DNA of 45,974 bases, taken from the NCBI GenBank assembly GCA_050260215.1, contig JBLNBU010000061.1, positions 1-45,974 on the forward strand. The letters are read 5' to 3'. The position numbers and the translations under genes were made by a program. The notes under the pieces are model-generated. The model saw only the letters and a program-made list of their open reading frames with translations, ran no database searches and was not told where the DNA came from. Source of the DNA: JBLNBU01 sp050260215. GTDB lineage: Bacteria > Pseudomonadota > Alphaproteobacteria > Rhodospirillales > Magnetospirillaceae. Of the stretch, positions 34,382 to 42,850 are shown one piece after another. Position 1 is the stretch's first letter. The number at the start of each line of letters is the position of its first letter.

Positions 34382-36400
34382 ATGACCGGCAACCTGCTCG
34401 CCCACGAGACCAGCCCCTATCTCCTTCAGCACAAGGACAATCCGGTAGCCTGGCGTCCGTGGGGGCCGGACGCCCTGGCCGAGGCGCGGGCAAGCGGACG
34501 GCCGATCATGCTGTCGATCGGCTATGCCGCCTGCCACTGGTGCCACGTGATGGCCCACGAGAGCTTCGAGGACGACACCATCGCCCAGCTGATCAACCAG
34601 CTGTTCGTGCCCATCAAGGTCGACCGCGAGGAGCGCCCTGACCTGGACGGGATCTACCAGCAGGCCCTGGCGATGATGGGACAGCCCGGCGGCTGGCCGC
34701 TGACCATGTTCCTCACGCCCGCGGGCGAGCCGTTCTGGGGCGGCACCTATTTCCCGCCCTCCGCCCGCTATGGCCGGCCCGGCTTCGGCGACGTGCTGGC
34801 CGCGGTGGCCGACACCTGGTCGCGCGAGCCCGAACGGGTGCGCCAGAACGTCGACGCGCTGCGCCGCGGCCTGGAACAGCAGGCCCGCTCGCCCGGTGCC
34901 GGCGGGCTGACGCTGGACATGCTCGACCGTGGTGCCCGCGAAATCCTGCGCCTGGTCGATCCCGCCAACGGCGGCCTGATGGGCGCGCCCAAGTTCCCGC
35001 AGCCGGGGCTGTTCGCCTTCCTGTGGCGGGCCTGGCTGCGCACCGGCGACGCCGCCCTGCGCGATGCGGTGACCCAGACGCTGGACCACGTGTCGTTCGG
35101 GGGCATCTACGACCACCTGGGCGGCGGGTTCATGCGCTACTCCACCGACGAGACCTGGCTGGTGCCCCATTTCGAGAAGATGCTCTACGACAACGCCCAG
35201 CTGATCGAGCTGCTGACCGAGGCGTGGAAGGGCACCCGCAACCCGCTGTACGCCGCCCGCGTCGCCGAGACGGTGGAATGGGTGCTGCGCGAGATGGTGG
35301 CCGAGGGCGGCGCCTTCGCCGCCACCCTGGATGCCGACAGCGATGGCGAGGAAGGCCGCTTCTATACCTGGAGCGAGGACGAGGTCGACCGCCTGCTCGA
35401 TGGCGACGCCCGCGACTGGTTCCGCCAGGCCTACGACGTGCGCCCGGGCGGCAACTGGGAGGGCCGTACCATCCTTCACCGCAACCATCCCGACCAGCCC
35501 ATGGGGGTCGACGACGTGCTGGCCGACGCCCGCGCCGTGCTGTGGCGAGCGCGCGAGGAAAGGGTGCGCCCCGGCCGCGACGACAAGGTGCTGGCCGACT
35601 GGAACGGCATGATGATCGCCGCCCTGGCCAAGGCGGCCTTCACCTTCGGCATGCCGCGCTGGCTGGATGCGGCACGTACCGCCTTCGAGGCGGTCGCAAA
35701 AGCCATGGCCCTGCCCGGCGACCGCCTGGCCCACTCCCTGCGGTTCGGGCGACTGGGTTCGGCCTCGCTGCTCGAGGACCACGCCGAGATGGCCCGCGCC
35801 GCCCTGGCGCTGGCGGAAGTTACCGGCGACGCCGGCCTGGTCGCCCAGGCCGCCCGCTGGATGGATGCCGCCCGGCGCCACCACTGGGACGTGGGCGAGG
35901 GCGGCTGGTTCCAGTCTCCCGACGATGCCGCCGACGTGGTGGTGCGCACCAAGCCGGTATTCGACGGCGCCACCCCGGCCGGCAACGGCGTCATGGCCGA
36001 CGTGGCGGCGCGGCTTTACCTGGCCACCGGCGACACCCGCTGGCGCGACCTGGCCGAGGCGACGCTGGCCGCCTTCTCGGCCGCCGTGCCCGACCACTTC
36101 GCCAACATGACCACGCTGCTGGGTGCCTACGAACTGCTGGCCACGCCGCTGCAGGTGGTGGTGGTGGGTCCAGAGGACAGCGACGCCACCGACAGCCTGC
36201 TGCGCGCCGTCGCCGAAGCCCCGGCGGCGACGCTGGCCCTGGCGCGGGTGTCCAACGGCACTCCCCTGCCCCGGCGGCACCCGGCCCACGGCAAGGGACT
36301 GGTCGACGGCCAGCCGGCCGCCTATGTCTGCCGGGCGGCCACCTGTTCGGCACCGATCACCGATGCCGGACGGTTGCAGGAGGTCCTTTCCACGCGATAA
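34382..36400 (+). CDS. YyaL/spermatogenesis-associated-20-like thioredoxin-domain protein
   Basis: The 672-residue protein has an N-terminal thioredoxin-like domain (DUF255) with NLLAHETSPYLLQHKDNPVAW and a CHWC motif at residues 51-54. It is followed by an (alpha/alpha)6-barrel similar to glucosidase or epimerase folds (FPQPGLFAFLWRAW, GIYDHLGGGFMRYSTDETW, PHFEKMLYDNAQL). This matches the broadly conserved YyaL family. Its reaction is unknown; the barrel suggests a sugar-related substrate. ATG 34382 has AGGAG nine bases upstream. Confidence 0.92.
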   Translation: MTGNLLAHETSPYLLQHKDNPVAWRPWGPDALAEARASGRPIMLSIGYAACHWCHVMAHESFEDDTIAQLINQLFVPIKVDREERPDLDGIYQQALAMMGQPGGWPLTMFLTPAGEPFWGGTYFPPSARYGRPGFGDVLAAVADTWSREPERVRQNVDALRRGLEQQARSPGAGGLTLDMLDRGAREILRLVDPANGGLMGAPKFPQPGLFAFLWRAWLRTGDAALRDAVTQTLDHVSFGGIYDHLGGGFMRYSTDETWLVPHFEKMLYDNAQLIELLTEAWKGTRNPLYAARVAETVEWVLREMVAEGGAFAATLDADSDGEEGRFYTWSEDEVDRLLDGDARDWFRQAYDVRPGGNWEGRTILHRNHPDQPMGVDDVLADARAVLWRAREERVRPGRDDKVLADWNGMMIAALAKAAFTFGMPRWLDAARTAFEAVAKAMALPGDRLAHSLRFGRLGSASLLEDHAEMARAALALAEVTGDAGLVAQAARWMDAARRHHWDVGEGGWFQSPDDAADVVVRTKPVFDGATPAGNGVMADVAARLYLATGDTRWRDLAEATLAAFSAAVPDHFANMTTLLGAYELLATPLQVVVVGPEDSDATDSLLRAVAEAPAATLALARVSNGTPLPRRHPAHGKGLVDGQPAAYVCRAATCSAPITDAGRLQEVLSTR

Positions 36401-36409
36401 GCTCGGGCC

Positions 36410-36868
36410 ATGCCGCAACTCGCCTACAACAGCCCCATCGGCCCGCTGACCCTGTTCGAGGAGGACGGAGCCATCGTCGCCGTCGACTGGGGCTGGCCGC
36501 CGGAAAGCCAGGAGACCCCCCTGCTGGTCGAGGCCCGCCGCCAGCTCGAGGAATATTTCGCCGGCGCCCGCCAGGATTTCGAGCTGCCGCTGGCGCCCCA
36601 CGGCACCGCCTTCCAGCGCAAGGTGTGGGAGGCCATCGCCCGCATCCCCTTCGGCCGCACCCGTAGCTACGGCGAGCTGGCGAAGGAATTGGGCACGGCG
36701 CCGCGCGCGTTGGGCGGCGCCTGCGGCCGCAATCCCATCCCGGTGATCGTGCCCTGCCACCGGGTGCTGGCCGGTAACGGCCGCATGGGCGGCTATTCGG
36801 GCATGGACGGCATCGAGACCAAGGAATTCCTGCTGCGCCACGAAGGCGCCATCGGAGAGACGCCATGA
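36410..36868 (+). CDS. ogt: methylated-DNA--protein-cysteine methyltransferase
   Basis: The 152-residue protein directly reverses O6-methylguanine by transferring the alkyl group to its own cysteine. The active site IPVIVPCHRVL holds Cys116. The helix-turn-helix TAFQRKVWEAIARIPFGRTRSYGELA and the following Asn hinge (CGRNPIPV) are present. It lacks the Ada regulatory domain. The next gene starts within its stop codon. Confidence 0.93.
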   Translation: MPQLAYNSPIGPLTLFEEDGAIVAVDWGWPPESQETPLLVEARRQLEEYFAGARQDFELPLAPHGTAFQRKVWEAIARIPFGRTRSYGELAKELGTAPRALGGACGRNPIPVIVPCHRVLAGNGRMGGYSGMDGIETKEFLLRHEGAIGETP

Positions 36869-37842
36869 ACGCCAAGGCCATCCGCATCCACCAGCCCGGC
36901 GGTCCCGAGGTCATGCACTGGGAAGAGGTCGAGGTCCGCCAGCCCGGACCCGGCGAAGCCTTGGTCCGCCACACTGCGGTCGGGCTCAACTACATCGACG
37001 TCTACCATCGCACCGGCCTGTATCCGGTGCCACTGCCCGCCACCCTGGGCCTGGAGGGCGCCGGCGTCGTCGAGGCAGTCGGCGACGGCGTCGTCGAGGT
37101 CCGCCCCGGCGACCGCGTCGCCTATGCCAACCCGCCCATCGGCGCCTATTGTGAACGCAGGGTGATGCCGGCCGACCGCCTGGTCACCCTGCCCCACGAG
37201 ATCTCCGACACCCAGGCGGCGGCCATGATGCTGCAGGGGATGACCGCCCAGTACCTGCTGCGCCGGACCTATCGGGTCCAGGCCGGCGACACTATCCTGA
37301 TCCACGCCGCCGCCGGCGGGGTCGGGCTGCTGGTGTGCCAGTGGGCCAAGCACCTGGGCGCCACCGTCATCGGCACCGTCGGCTCGGACGCCAAGGCCGA
37401 GCTGGCCCGGGCGCACGGCTGCGACCACCCCATAGTCTACACCCGCGAGGACTTCGTCGCCCGCACCAAGACGCTGACCGACGGCGACGGCGTGGCGGTG
37501 GTCTATGATTCGGTGGGCAAGGACACCTTCCTGGGCTCGCTCGACTGCCTGCGGCCCTTGGGCATGATGGTGTCGTTCGGCCAGAGCTCGGGCAAGGTCG
37601 AGCCCCTGGACACCGGCCTGCTGGCGGCCAAGGGCTCGCTGTTCCTGACCCGGCCCAGCCTGATGACCTACACCGCCAAGCGCGAGGACCTAGTGTCGTC
37701 GGCGGCCGAGCTGTTCGACGTGGTCGGGCGCGGCTTCGTCCGCGTCGAGGTCAACCAGACCTATCCCCTGTCGGAAGCCGCCCAGGCCCACCGTGACCTC
37801 GAAGCCCGCAAGACCACCGGGTCGACGGTGTTACTGCCCTAG
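36865..37842 (+). CDS. qorA: NADPH:quinone oxidoreductase (MDR family)
   Basis: The 325-residue enzyme is a zinc-free medium-chain reductase of the quinone oxidoreductase type. It begins AIRIHQPGGPEVMHWEEVEV, has the family signature NYIDVYHRTGLYPVPLP, and a nucleotide-binding loop ILIHAAAGGVGLLVCQWAK. Catalytic zinc ligands are absent, as expected. It would reduce quinones with NADPH. Its ATG overlaps the ogt stop by four bases, so both are translated together. Confidence 0.9.
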   Translation: MNAKAIRIHQPGGPEVMHWEEVEVRQPGPGEALVRHTAVGLNYIDVYHRTGLYPVPLPATLGLEGAGVVEAVGDGVVEVRPGDRVAYANPPIGAYCERRVMPADRLVTLPHEISDTQAAAMMLQGMTAQYLLRRTYRVQAGDTILIHAAAGGVGLLVCQWAKHLGATVIGTVGSDAKAELARAHGCDHPIVYTREDFVARTKTLTDGDGVAVVYDSVGKDTFLGSLDCLRPLGMMVSFGQSSGKVEPLDTGLLAAKGSLFLTRPSLMTYTAKREDLVSSAAELFDVVGRGFVRVEVNQTYPLSEAAQAHRDLEARKTTGSTVLLP

Positions 37843-37908
37843 TGACTCGCGTCCATTTCGTTATTAAAATCAATTCCATCGGGCGATGACCCGAGGGAGA
37901 GGGCTTGC

Positions 37909-38316
37909 ATGCATCCGCGCACCTACAACGCCACCAAGTGGGTGGTTGTCCTCGCCAGCCTGGGCTGGATGACTTGGGCCGGCATCGATCAGTTCAGCGA
38001 GGTTCCCGAACAGGACCTGCTGACCCACTCGTCGCCCGAGGTCAAGGAACGCCTGCGCGACTGCGAGGGCACCTTCAAGCAGCGCTACGAGTGCAAGGAA
38101 AACATCGTCATCAAGACGCACCGGGACACCTTCTACCGGCTGACCGAGCGCCTGGCCATCGTCACCGTGCCGGCGATCCTGGCCGGCCTCGCCTTCCTGT
38201 TCCTGGTGCCCAAGCCCGAACTGGTCGTCCGCGAACAGCCCGACGAAGACCCCGACGCCTGGAAGCGCGCCGCCCAGATGCGCACGCGGATCAAGCCCCC
38301 GCACAGCGAGGCGTAA
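37909..38316 (+). CDS. two-helix membrane protein with cysteine pair, unknown
   Basis: The 135-residue product has two membrane helices (about residues 9-27 and 77-97). The periplasmic loop between them contains two cysteines (RDCEGTF and YECKEN), suitable for a disulfide. The cytoplasmic tail is charged and ends RTRIKPPHSEA. I do not recognise the family. ATG 37909 follows GAGGGAGAGGG. The AT-rich stretch near 37860-37876 (TTATTAAAATCAATT) may contain its promoter. Confidence 0.65.
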   Translation: MHPRTYNATKWVVVLASLGWMTWAGIDQFSEVPEQDLLTHSSPEVKERLRDCEGTFKQRYECKENIVIKTHRDTFYRLTERLAIVTVPAILAGLAFLFLVPKPELVVREQPDEDPDAWKRAAQMRTRIKPPHSEA

Positions 38317-38330
38317 GCGCCCAATCGAGT

Positions 38331-38424
38331 GTCATGCGCGGACTTGATCCGCGCGTCCACTTGGTGTCGTCCGGCATTGCAGCGCCGGGACGGCGTGAAT
38401 GGCCGGGTCAGGCCCGGCCATGAC
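38331..38424. repeat. REP-like palindromic repeat, second copy
   Basis: It shares with 27893-27950 the opening GTCATGCSCGGACTTGAYCC and the closing GCCCGGCCATGAC or similar. The stems are GCGCGGA/TCCGCGC and ATGGCCGGG/CCCGGCCAT, and an extra imperfect stem of about 25 bases lies between them. It also lies between convergent genes. Confidence 0.75.
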
Positions 38425-38457
38425 GAAGACCTAAGCAGCGTGGACATGCCTAAAAAG

Positions 38458-38488
38458 AAAACCCCCGAGGCTTGCCCCGGGGGTTTTT
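38458..38488 (-). terminator. intrinsic terminator of rho
   Basis: AAAACCCCCG and CGGGGGTTTT form a 10-bp stem about 20 bases after the rho stop, followed on the minus strand by TTTTCTTTTT. The A/T flanks would allow termination from either side. Confidence 0.88.
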
Positions 38489-38508
38489 AATTCGGCAGAA
38501 GCGCTCGC

Positions 38509-39765
38509 TTACGAATTCATCGCCTCGAAGAAGTCGGAGTTGTTCTTCGACTGCTTCAGCTTGTCGACCAGGAACTCCATGGCGTCGACCACGCCCATGG
38601 GCATCAGGATGCGGCGCAGCACCCACATCTTCGACAGCACGCCCTTGTCGACCAGCAGTTCTTCCTTGCGGGTGCCCGAGCGGGTGATGTCGATGGCGGG
38701 GAAAGTGCGCTTGTCCGACAGCTTGCGGTCCAGGATGATCTCGGAGTTACCGGTACCCTTGAACTCCTCGAAGATCACCTCGTCCATGCGCGAGCCGGTG
38801 TCGATCAGCGCGGTGGCGATGATGGACAGCGAGCCGCCCTCCTCGATGTTGCGGGCTGCGCCGAAGAAACGCTTGGGCCGCTGCAGCGCGTTGGCGTCGA
38901 CGCCGCCGGTCAGCACCTTGCCCGAGCTGGGCACCACGGTGTTGTAGGCACGCGCCAGGCGGGTGATCGAATCCAGCAAGATGACCACGTCTCGCTTGTG
39001 CTCGACCAGGCGCTTGGCCTTTTCCAGCACCATCTCGGTGACCTGCACGTGGCGGGACGCCGGCTCGTCGAAGGTCGAGCTGATCACCTCGCCGCGCACG
39101 GAGCGGGCCATGTCGGTGACTTCCTCGGGACGCTCGTCGATCAGCAGGACGATCAGGTAGACCTCGGGGTGGTTGGCCGCCACCGCATGGGCGATGTTCT
39201 GCAGCATCACCGTCTTGCCGGTGCGCGGCGGCGCCACGATCAGGGCGCGCTGGCCCTTGCCGACCGGGGCGACCAGGTCGATCACCCGGGTGGTCAGGTC
39301 CTTCTTGGTCGGATCGTCGATTTCCAGGCGCAGCTTCTCGTCGGGATAGAGCGGCGTCAGGTTGTCGAAGTTGATGCGGTGCCGCACGTTCTCCGGCGGC
39401 TCGAAATTGATGGCGTTGACCTTGAGCAGCGCGAAATAGCGCTCGCCGTCCTTGGGGGAGCGGATCTGGCCCTCGACGGTATCGCCGGTGCGCAGCCCGA
39501 AGCGGCGGACCTGGCTGGGGCTGACGTAGATGTCGTCCGGACCCGGCAGGTAGTTGGCCTCAGGCGAACGCAGGAAGCCGAAGCCGTCCTGCAGGATCTC
39601 GAGGACGCCGTCGCCGTAGATGGGCGTGTCGTTGTCCGCCAGCTGCTTCAGGATGGCGAACATCATGTCCTGCTTGCGCAGCGTGCTGGCGTTCTCGATC
39701 TGCAGCTCTTCTGCGAAAGCCAACAGTTCGGCCGGCGTTTTCTTCTTCAGGTCCTGGAGATGCAT
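38509..39765 (-). CDS. rho: transcription termination factor Rho
   Basis: The 418-residue protein is a hexameric RNA helicase ending transcription at untranslated RNA. It shows the N-terminal helices LQDLKKKTPAELLAFAEEL, the cold-shock-like RNA-binding fold (VLEILQDGFGFLRSPEANYL), Walker A APPRTGKT, Walker B LIVLLIDERPEEV, and the Q/R loops in the last third. The start is the family's usual MHLQDL, though no good ribosome site precedes it. Two hairpins lie in its leader. It follows hemJ on the same strand. Confidence 0.96.
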   Translation of the reverse strand: MHLQDLKKKTPAELLAFAEELQIENASTLRKQDMMFAILKQLADNDTPIYGDGVLEILQDGFGFLRSPEANYLPGPDDIYVSPSQVRRFGLRTGDTVEGQIRSPKDGERYFALLKVNAINFEPPENVRHRINFDNLTPLYPDEKLRLEIDDPTKKDLTTRVIDLVAPVGKGQRALIVAPPRTGKTVMLQNIAHAVAANHPEVYLIVLLIDERPEEVTDMARSVRGEVISSTFDEPASRHVQVTEMVLEKAKRLVEHKRDVVILLDSITRLARAYNTVVPSSGKVLTGGVDANALQRPKRFFGAARNIEEGGSLSIIATALIDTGSRMDEVIFEEFKGTGNSEIILDRKLSDKRTFPAIDITRSGTRKEELLVDKGVLSKMWVLRRILMPMGVVDAMEFLVDKLKQSKNNSDFFEAMNS

Positions 39766-39792
39766 GGGGGAATGTCCGCTTGGAACGCGCCC

Positions 39793-39832
39793 CGAGGTTC
39801 ATACTGAACCTCGACTCGGATGGGACCATCCG
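39793..39832 (-). promoter_or_regulatory. paired hairpins in the rho leader
   Basis: CGAGGTTCA/TGAACCTCG is a perfect 9-bp stem with a 3-base loop (39793-39813). CGGATG/CATCCG forms a second one (39817-39832). Both precede the rho start by 28-67 bases. They might be part of autoregulation, which rho genes commonly show, or a weak barrier behind hemJ. Confidence 0.45.
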
Positions 39833-39938
39833 GGGCAGGGGGTGCGACGATCTTGGGATTCGGGCGTTCGCCCTAGGGGTTTTGCCCAGCTTTAGCCAAA
39901 CGCCCGGCGGCTGTCAAACGCCAAAATGCCGCCACCCG

Positions 39939-40379
39939 TCAGAACGCCTTCGTGATCACCAGGATGACGATGCCGATCATCAACAGGGTGGGGACCTCGT
40001 TGAGGACCCGATAGAATTTCTGGCTGCGTCGGTTGCGGTCCTCGGCGAAGTCGTTCTTGCAGCGCACCAGGAAGACGTGGCAGGCGGTCAGCAGCACCAC
40101 CAGCAGCAACTTGGCATGGAACCAGTGGACGGCAAACAGGCCGCCGTCGACGGCCATGACCAGCCCCAGCGTCCAGGCCATCACCGCCGCCGGGGTCATG
40201 ATTGCCTTGACCAGGCGGCGTTCCATCACCTTGAAGGTTTCCGACGGCTGGCCGGCCTTTGGTGCATCGGCGTGGTAGACGAACAGCCGCGGCAGGTAAA
40301 GCAGGCCCGCCATCCACGAGATCACCGCGATGACGTGGAAGGCCTTGACCCACAGATAGGCCGAACCCGACAGCAACAT
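39939..40379 (-). CDS. hemJ: protoporphyrinogen IX oxidase HemJ
   Basis: The 146-residue membrane protein oxidises protoporphyrinogen IX in the penultimate step of heme synthesis. It has four helices and the HemJ features AYLWVKAFHVIAVISWMAGLLYLPRLFVYH, with the conserved His, and a later FHAKLLLVVLL. The C-terminal part holds the YRVLNEVPTLLMIGIV segment. It lies two bases after hemH and before rho, a widespread alphaproteobacterial arrangement. Confidence 0.92.
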   Translation of the reverse strand: MLLSGSAYLWVKAFHVIAVISWMAGLLYLPRLFVYHADAPKAGQPSETFKVMERRLVKAIMTPAAVMAWTLGLVMAVDGGLFAVHWFHAKLLLVVLLTACHVFLVRCKNDFAEDRNRRSQKFYRVLNEVPTLLMIGIVILVITKAF

Positions 40380-40381
40380 GG

Positions 40382-41368
40382 TCACATCCCTTTGCCCGGA
40401 CAGGATCGCCCCAGCCGGCCGCAGGCCGACCCCGGCGCCGGAATGCGCACCAGCCCGGCCAGTCCGTCGATGAAGGCCGGATGGCAACCGACCGCCGCCA
40501 CCCGCACATAGGCCGGCACGCCCAGCTGTTCGGCACGATGGCGATATTCGATGTCGAGCTCGACCAGGGTCTCGGAGTGCTCGGAAACGAAGGCGATAGG
40601 CACCACCACCACCGGCACCCGGTCGCGGCCGGCGCGTTCCAGTTCGGCCTCGGTCGACGGGCCGATCCATTCCAGCGGGCCGACCCGGCTCTGGTAGCAC
40701 ACCACCCAGTCCTGGAGGCCACAGGCGGCCGCCACCGCGGCGGCGGTCAGCTCGACCTGCGCCTGGTAGGGATCGCCGCGCTCGACCACCTTCTTGGGCA
40801 GCCCATGGGCGGAAAACAGTACGCGCGCCCCCTGCCCCGCCCGGCCGATGCCGGCCTGGACCAGCTCGGACACGGCAGCGACCAGCCCCGGTTCGGTGGG
40901 CCAGCAGCAGATGGTTTCGACCGCCACATTGAAGCCAGCCGCCTTTGCCTCGTGGCGGAACTGCTTGACCGACGAGCCGGTGGTGGTGGTCGAGAACTGC
41001 GGGTAAAGCGGCAACAGCACCGCCCGCTCGGCGCCCCACGCCTTGGCCGCCGCAATGGCCTCGTGGCAGAAGGGATGCCAGTAGCGCATGGCGATGAAGC
41101 AGCGGAAGTCAGGGCCCAGCGCAGCCTCGAGCGCACGGGCCTGGGCCTCGGTCTCGGGCACCAGCGGCGAGCGGCCGCCGATCTGGGCATAGATCTCGCG
41201 GGCGATGGGCGCACGGCGCTTCGAGATCAGCCGGGCGATCAGCCAGCGGATGGGTCCCGGCGCCCCGATGATGGCCGGGTCGTTGAACAGGTTGAACAGG
41301 AACGGTTCGACCGCTTCCGGCGCGTCCGGTCCGCCCAGGTTGAACAGGAAGACGGCGGTCTTGGTCAT
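40382..41368 (-). CDS. hemH: ferrochelatase
   Basis: The 328-residue enzyme inserts iron into protoporphyrin IX. Typical parts are KTAVFLFNLGGPDAPEAVEPFLFNLFND, AMRYWHPF, LPLYPQFSTTTTGSS, the catalytic His of LFSAHGLPKK and the Glu in VSEHSETLVELDIEY. The C-terminus ends with two cysteines (SACGRLGRSC), which may relate to the [2Fe-2S] cluster known in some ferrochelatases, but a complete ligand set is not evident. It lies between hemE and hemJ. Confidence 0.95.
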   Translation of the reverse strand: MTKTAVFLFNLGGPDAPEAVEPFLFNLFNDPAIIGAPGPIRWLIARLISKRRAPIAREIYAQIGGRSPLVPETEAQARALEAALGPDFRCFIAMRYWHPFCHEAIAAAKAWGAERAVLLPLYPQFSTTTTGSSVKQFRHEAKAAGFNVAVETICCWPTEPGLVAAVSELVQAGIGRAGQGARVLFSAHGLPKKVVERGDPYQAQVELTAAAVAAACGLQDWVVCYQSRVGPLEWIGPSTEAELERAGRDRVPVVVVPIAFVSEHSETLVELDIEYRHRAEQLGVPAYVRVAAVGCHPAFIDGLAGLVRIPAPGSACGRLGRSCPGKGM

Positions 41369-41413
41369 GAAAGGGCCCTCAGGCGCCGGGCGCTCGCCTG
41401 CGGCTCGCTCATC

Positions 41414-42448
41414 TCAGCCCTTCCACGCCTTCACCCGCTCGGCCAGCCGGGCGACGTTCTCGGGCGGGGTCGGCGGGACGATGCCGTGACCCAGGTTGAA
41501 GATGAACGGCCCCTTGGCCAGCACGTTGAGGATACGGTCGATGCCGGCGTCCAGCGCCTCGCCGCCGGCCACCAGGAGCAGCGGATCCAGGTTGCCCTGG
41601 ACGGTGCACAAGGGCTGCAGCGCCTCGGCCGCCCAGTCCAGCGGCACGGACGGATCCAGCGACACGCCGTCGACCTTGGTCTCGGCCACGTAGCGGCGGT
41701 ACAGCACGCCGGCACCGCGCGGGAAGCCGATGACCGGCACGCCCGGCCGCTCGGTATGGATGCGCTCGACCAGGGCCCGGGTCGGCGCGATCACCCAGCG
41801 GTCGAACTGGTCCTCGGGCAGGGCGCCGGCCCAGGTGTCGAACACCTGCACCGCCTCGGCGCCGTTGTCGATCTGGCGCACCAGGTAGTCGCCGGTAGCC
41901 CGGACCAGCAGGTCCATCAGCCGGCCGAACAGCGCCGGGTCGGCGAACATCATTCCCTTGGCCGCGGCGAAGTCCTTCGAGCCCCTGCCCTCGACCATGT
42001 AGGTGGCCACCGTCCACGGCGCACCGGCGAAACCGATCAGGGCGGTGGTCTCGGGGATCGCCTGGGCCAGGCCCTTGACCGTGGCATAGACGGGGGCGAG
42101 ATGCTGGTGCAGGCCCGAGATGTCGAGACCATCCAGATCCATTGCCGAGCGAATCGGCGTCAACACCGGACCTTCGCCTTCCTGGAAGCTGACCTGCTGC
42201 CGCAAGGCATGCGGAACCACCAGGATGTCGCTGAACAGGATCGCTGCGTCCATGCCGTAGCGGCGCAGCGGCTGAAGGGTGACCTCGACCGCCAGTTCGG
42301 GGTTGTAGCACAGGTCCAGGAAGCTGCCGGCCTGGGTTCTTGTCGCGCGGTATTCCGGCAGGTAGCGGCCGGCCTGGCGCATCAGCCAGAACGGCGGCGG
42401 AGTCAGGGTCTCGCCGGCCAATGCACGAAGGAAGCGTTTCTGGGTCAC
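41414..42448 (-). CDS. hemE: uroporphyrinogen decarboxylase
   Basis: The 344-residue enzyme removes four carboxyl groups from uroporphyrinogen III. Signatures are PPFWLMRQAGRYLPEYR, with the catalytic Arg pair, ILFSDILVVPHAL, with the active-site Asp, IGFAGAPWTVATYMVEG and FNLGHGIVPPTPPENV. The start is GTG 42448. It diverges from ppsR across the likely replication origin, as in Caulobacter. Confidence 0.95.
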   Translation of the reverse strand: MTQKRFLRALAGETLTPPPFWLMRQAGRYLPEYRATRTQAGSFLDLCYNPELAVEVTLQPLRRYGMDAAILFSDILVVPHALRQQVSFQEGEGPVLTPIRSAMDLDGLDISGLHQHLAPVYATVKGLAQAIPETTALIGFAGAPWTVATYMVEGRGSKDFAAAKGMMFADPALFGRLMDLLVRATGDYLVRQIDNGAEAVQVFDTWAGALPEDQFDRWVIAPTRALVERIHTERPGVPVIGFPRGAGVLYRRYVAETKVDGVSLDPSVPLDWAAEALQPLCTVQGNLDPLLLVAGGEALDAGIDRILNVLAKGPFIFNLGHGIVPPTPPENVARLAERVKAWKG

Positions 42449-42850
42449 GGGGAGCCTGCCTGGAATGCCGGTGTCTGGGGTCCCGTCATACAGTCTTTAT
42501 TTTGAAGAGAAAAGGTGGCTGTGGTTAGTGGGTGCCTGTGGACAACGGGGATCACCACTGGGCGCCAGTTTTTCCACAGCGCTGTCCAGATTCGCCGCAG
42601 CTGGGCTGCCGGTCTGGGGATAACCCGCCGATCACGGCCCTGCCCCTGGGGTGCAAAGGCGGGCAAGACGGGGAAAGCAGGTGGGCGCGGGCCCCAATTC
42701 ACGTTATCCTCGCCCGCGGCGGCCGGGTTGTCGACAGCGGGACGGTCGCGAGGACGGCATGGGCCCGGATGGGGGTGGATTTTCGGCCCCCCTCTCGGAC
42801 CCCCCGGTTATCCCCAGCTTTACGACAGTCCACAGGGCGCAGGCCTCCCC
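42449..42850. other. oriC: probable chromosomal replication origin (oriC)
   Basis: This 402-base gap lies between divergent hemE and the ppsR/DUF299 gene, the position of the Caulobacter origin. An AT-rich stretch (about 42487-42513, TCTTTATTTTGAAGAGAAAA) could be the unwinding element. Single-mismatch DnaA boxes are TGTGGACAA (about 42537), TTTTCCACA (42570), TGGGGATAA (42615) and TTATCCCCA (42808), with weaker ones near 42521, 42704 and 42728. A GANTC methylation site lies near 42589. Long frames crossing it are shadows. Confidence 0.8.

Noticed and set aside
34031..36841. Open frame of 936 codons on the minus strand
   Set aside because: Only its last 85 codons (DUF6489) look real; the rest is antisense to the YyaL-like and ogt genes.
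42515..42850. Upstream extension of the ppsR reading frame
   Set aside because: It crosses the origin region, has no ribosome site, and the family start is at 42851.
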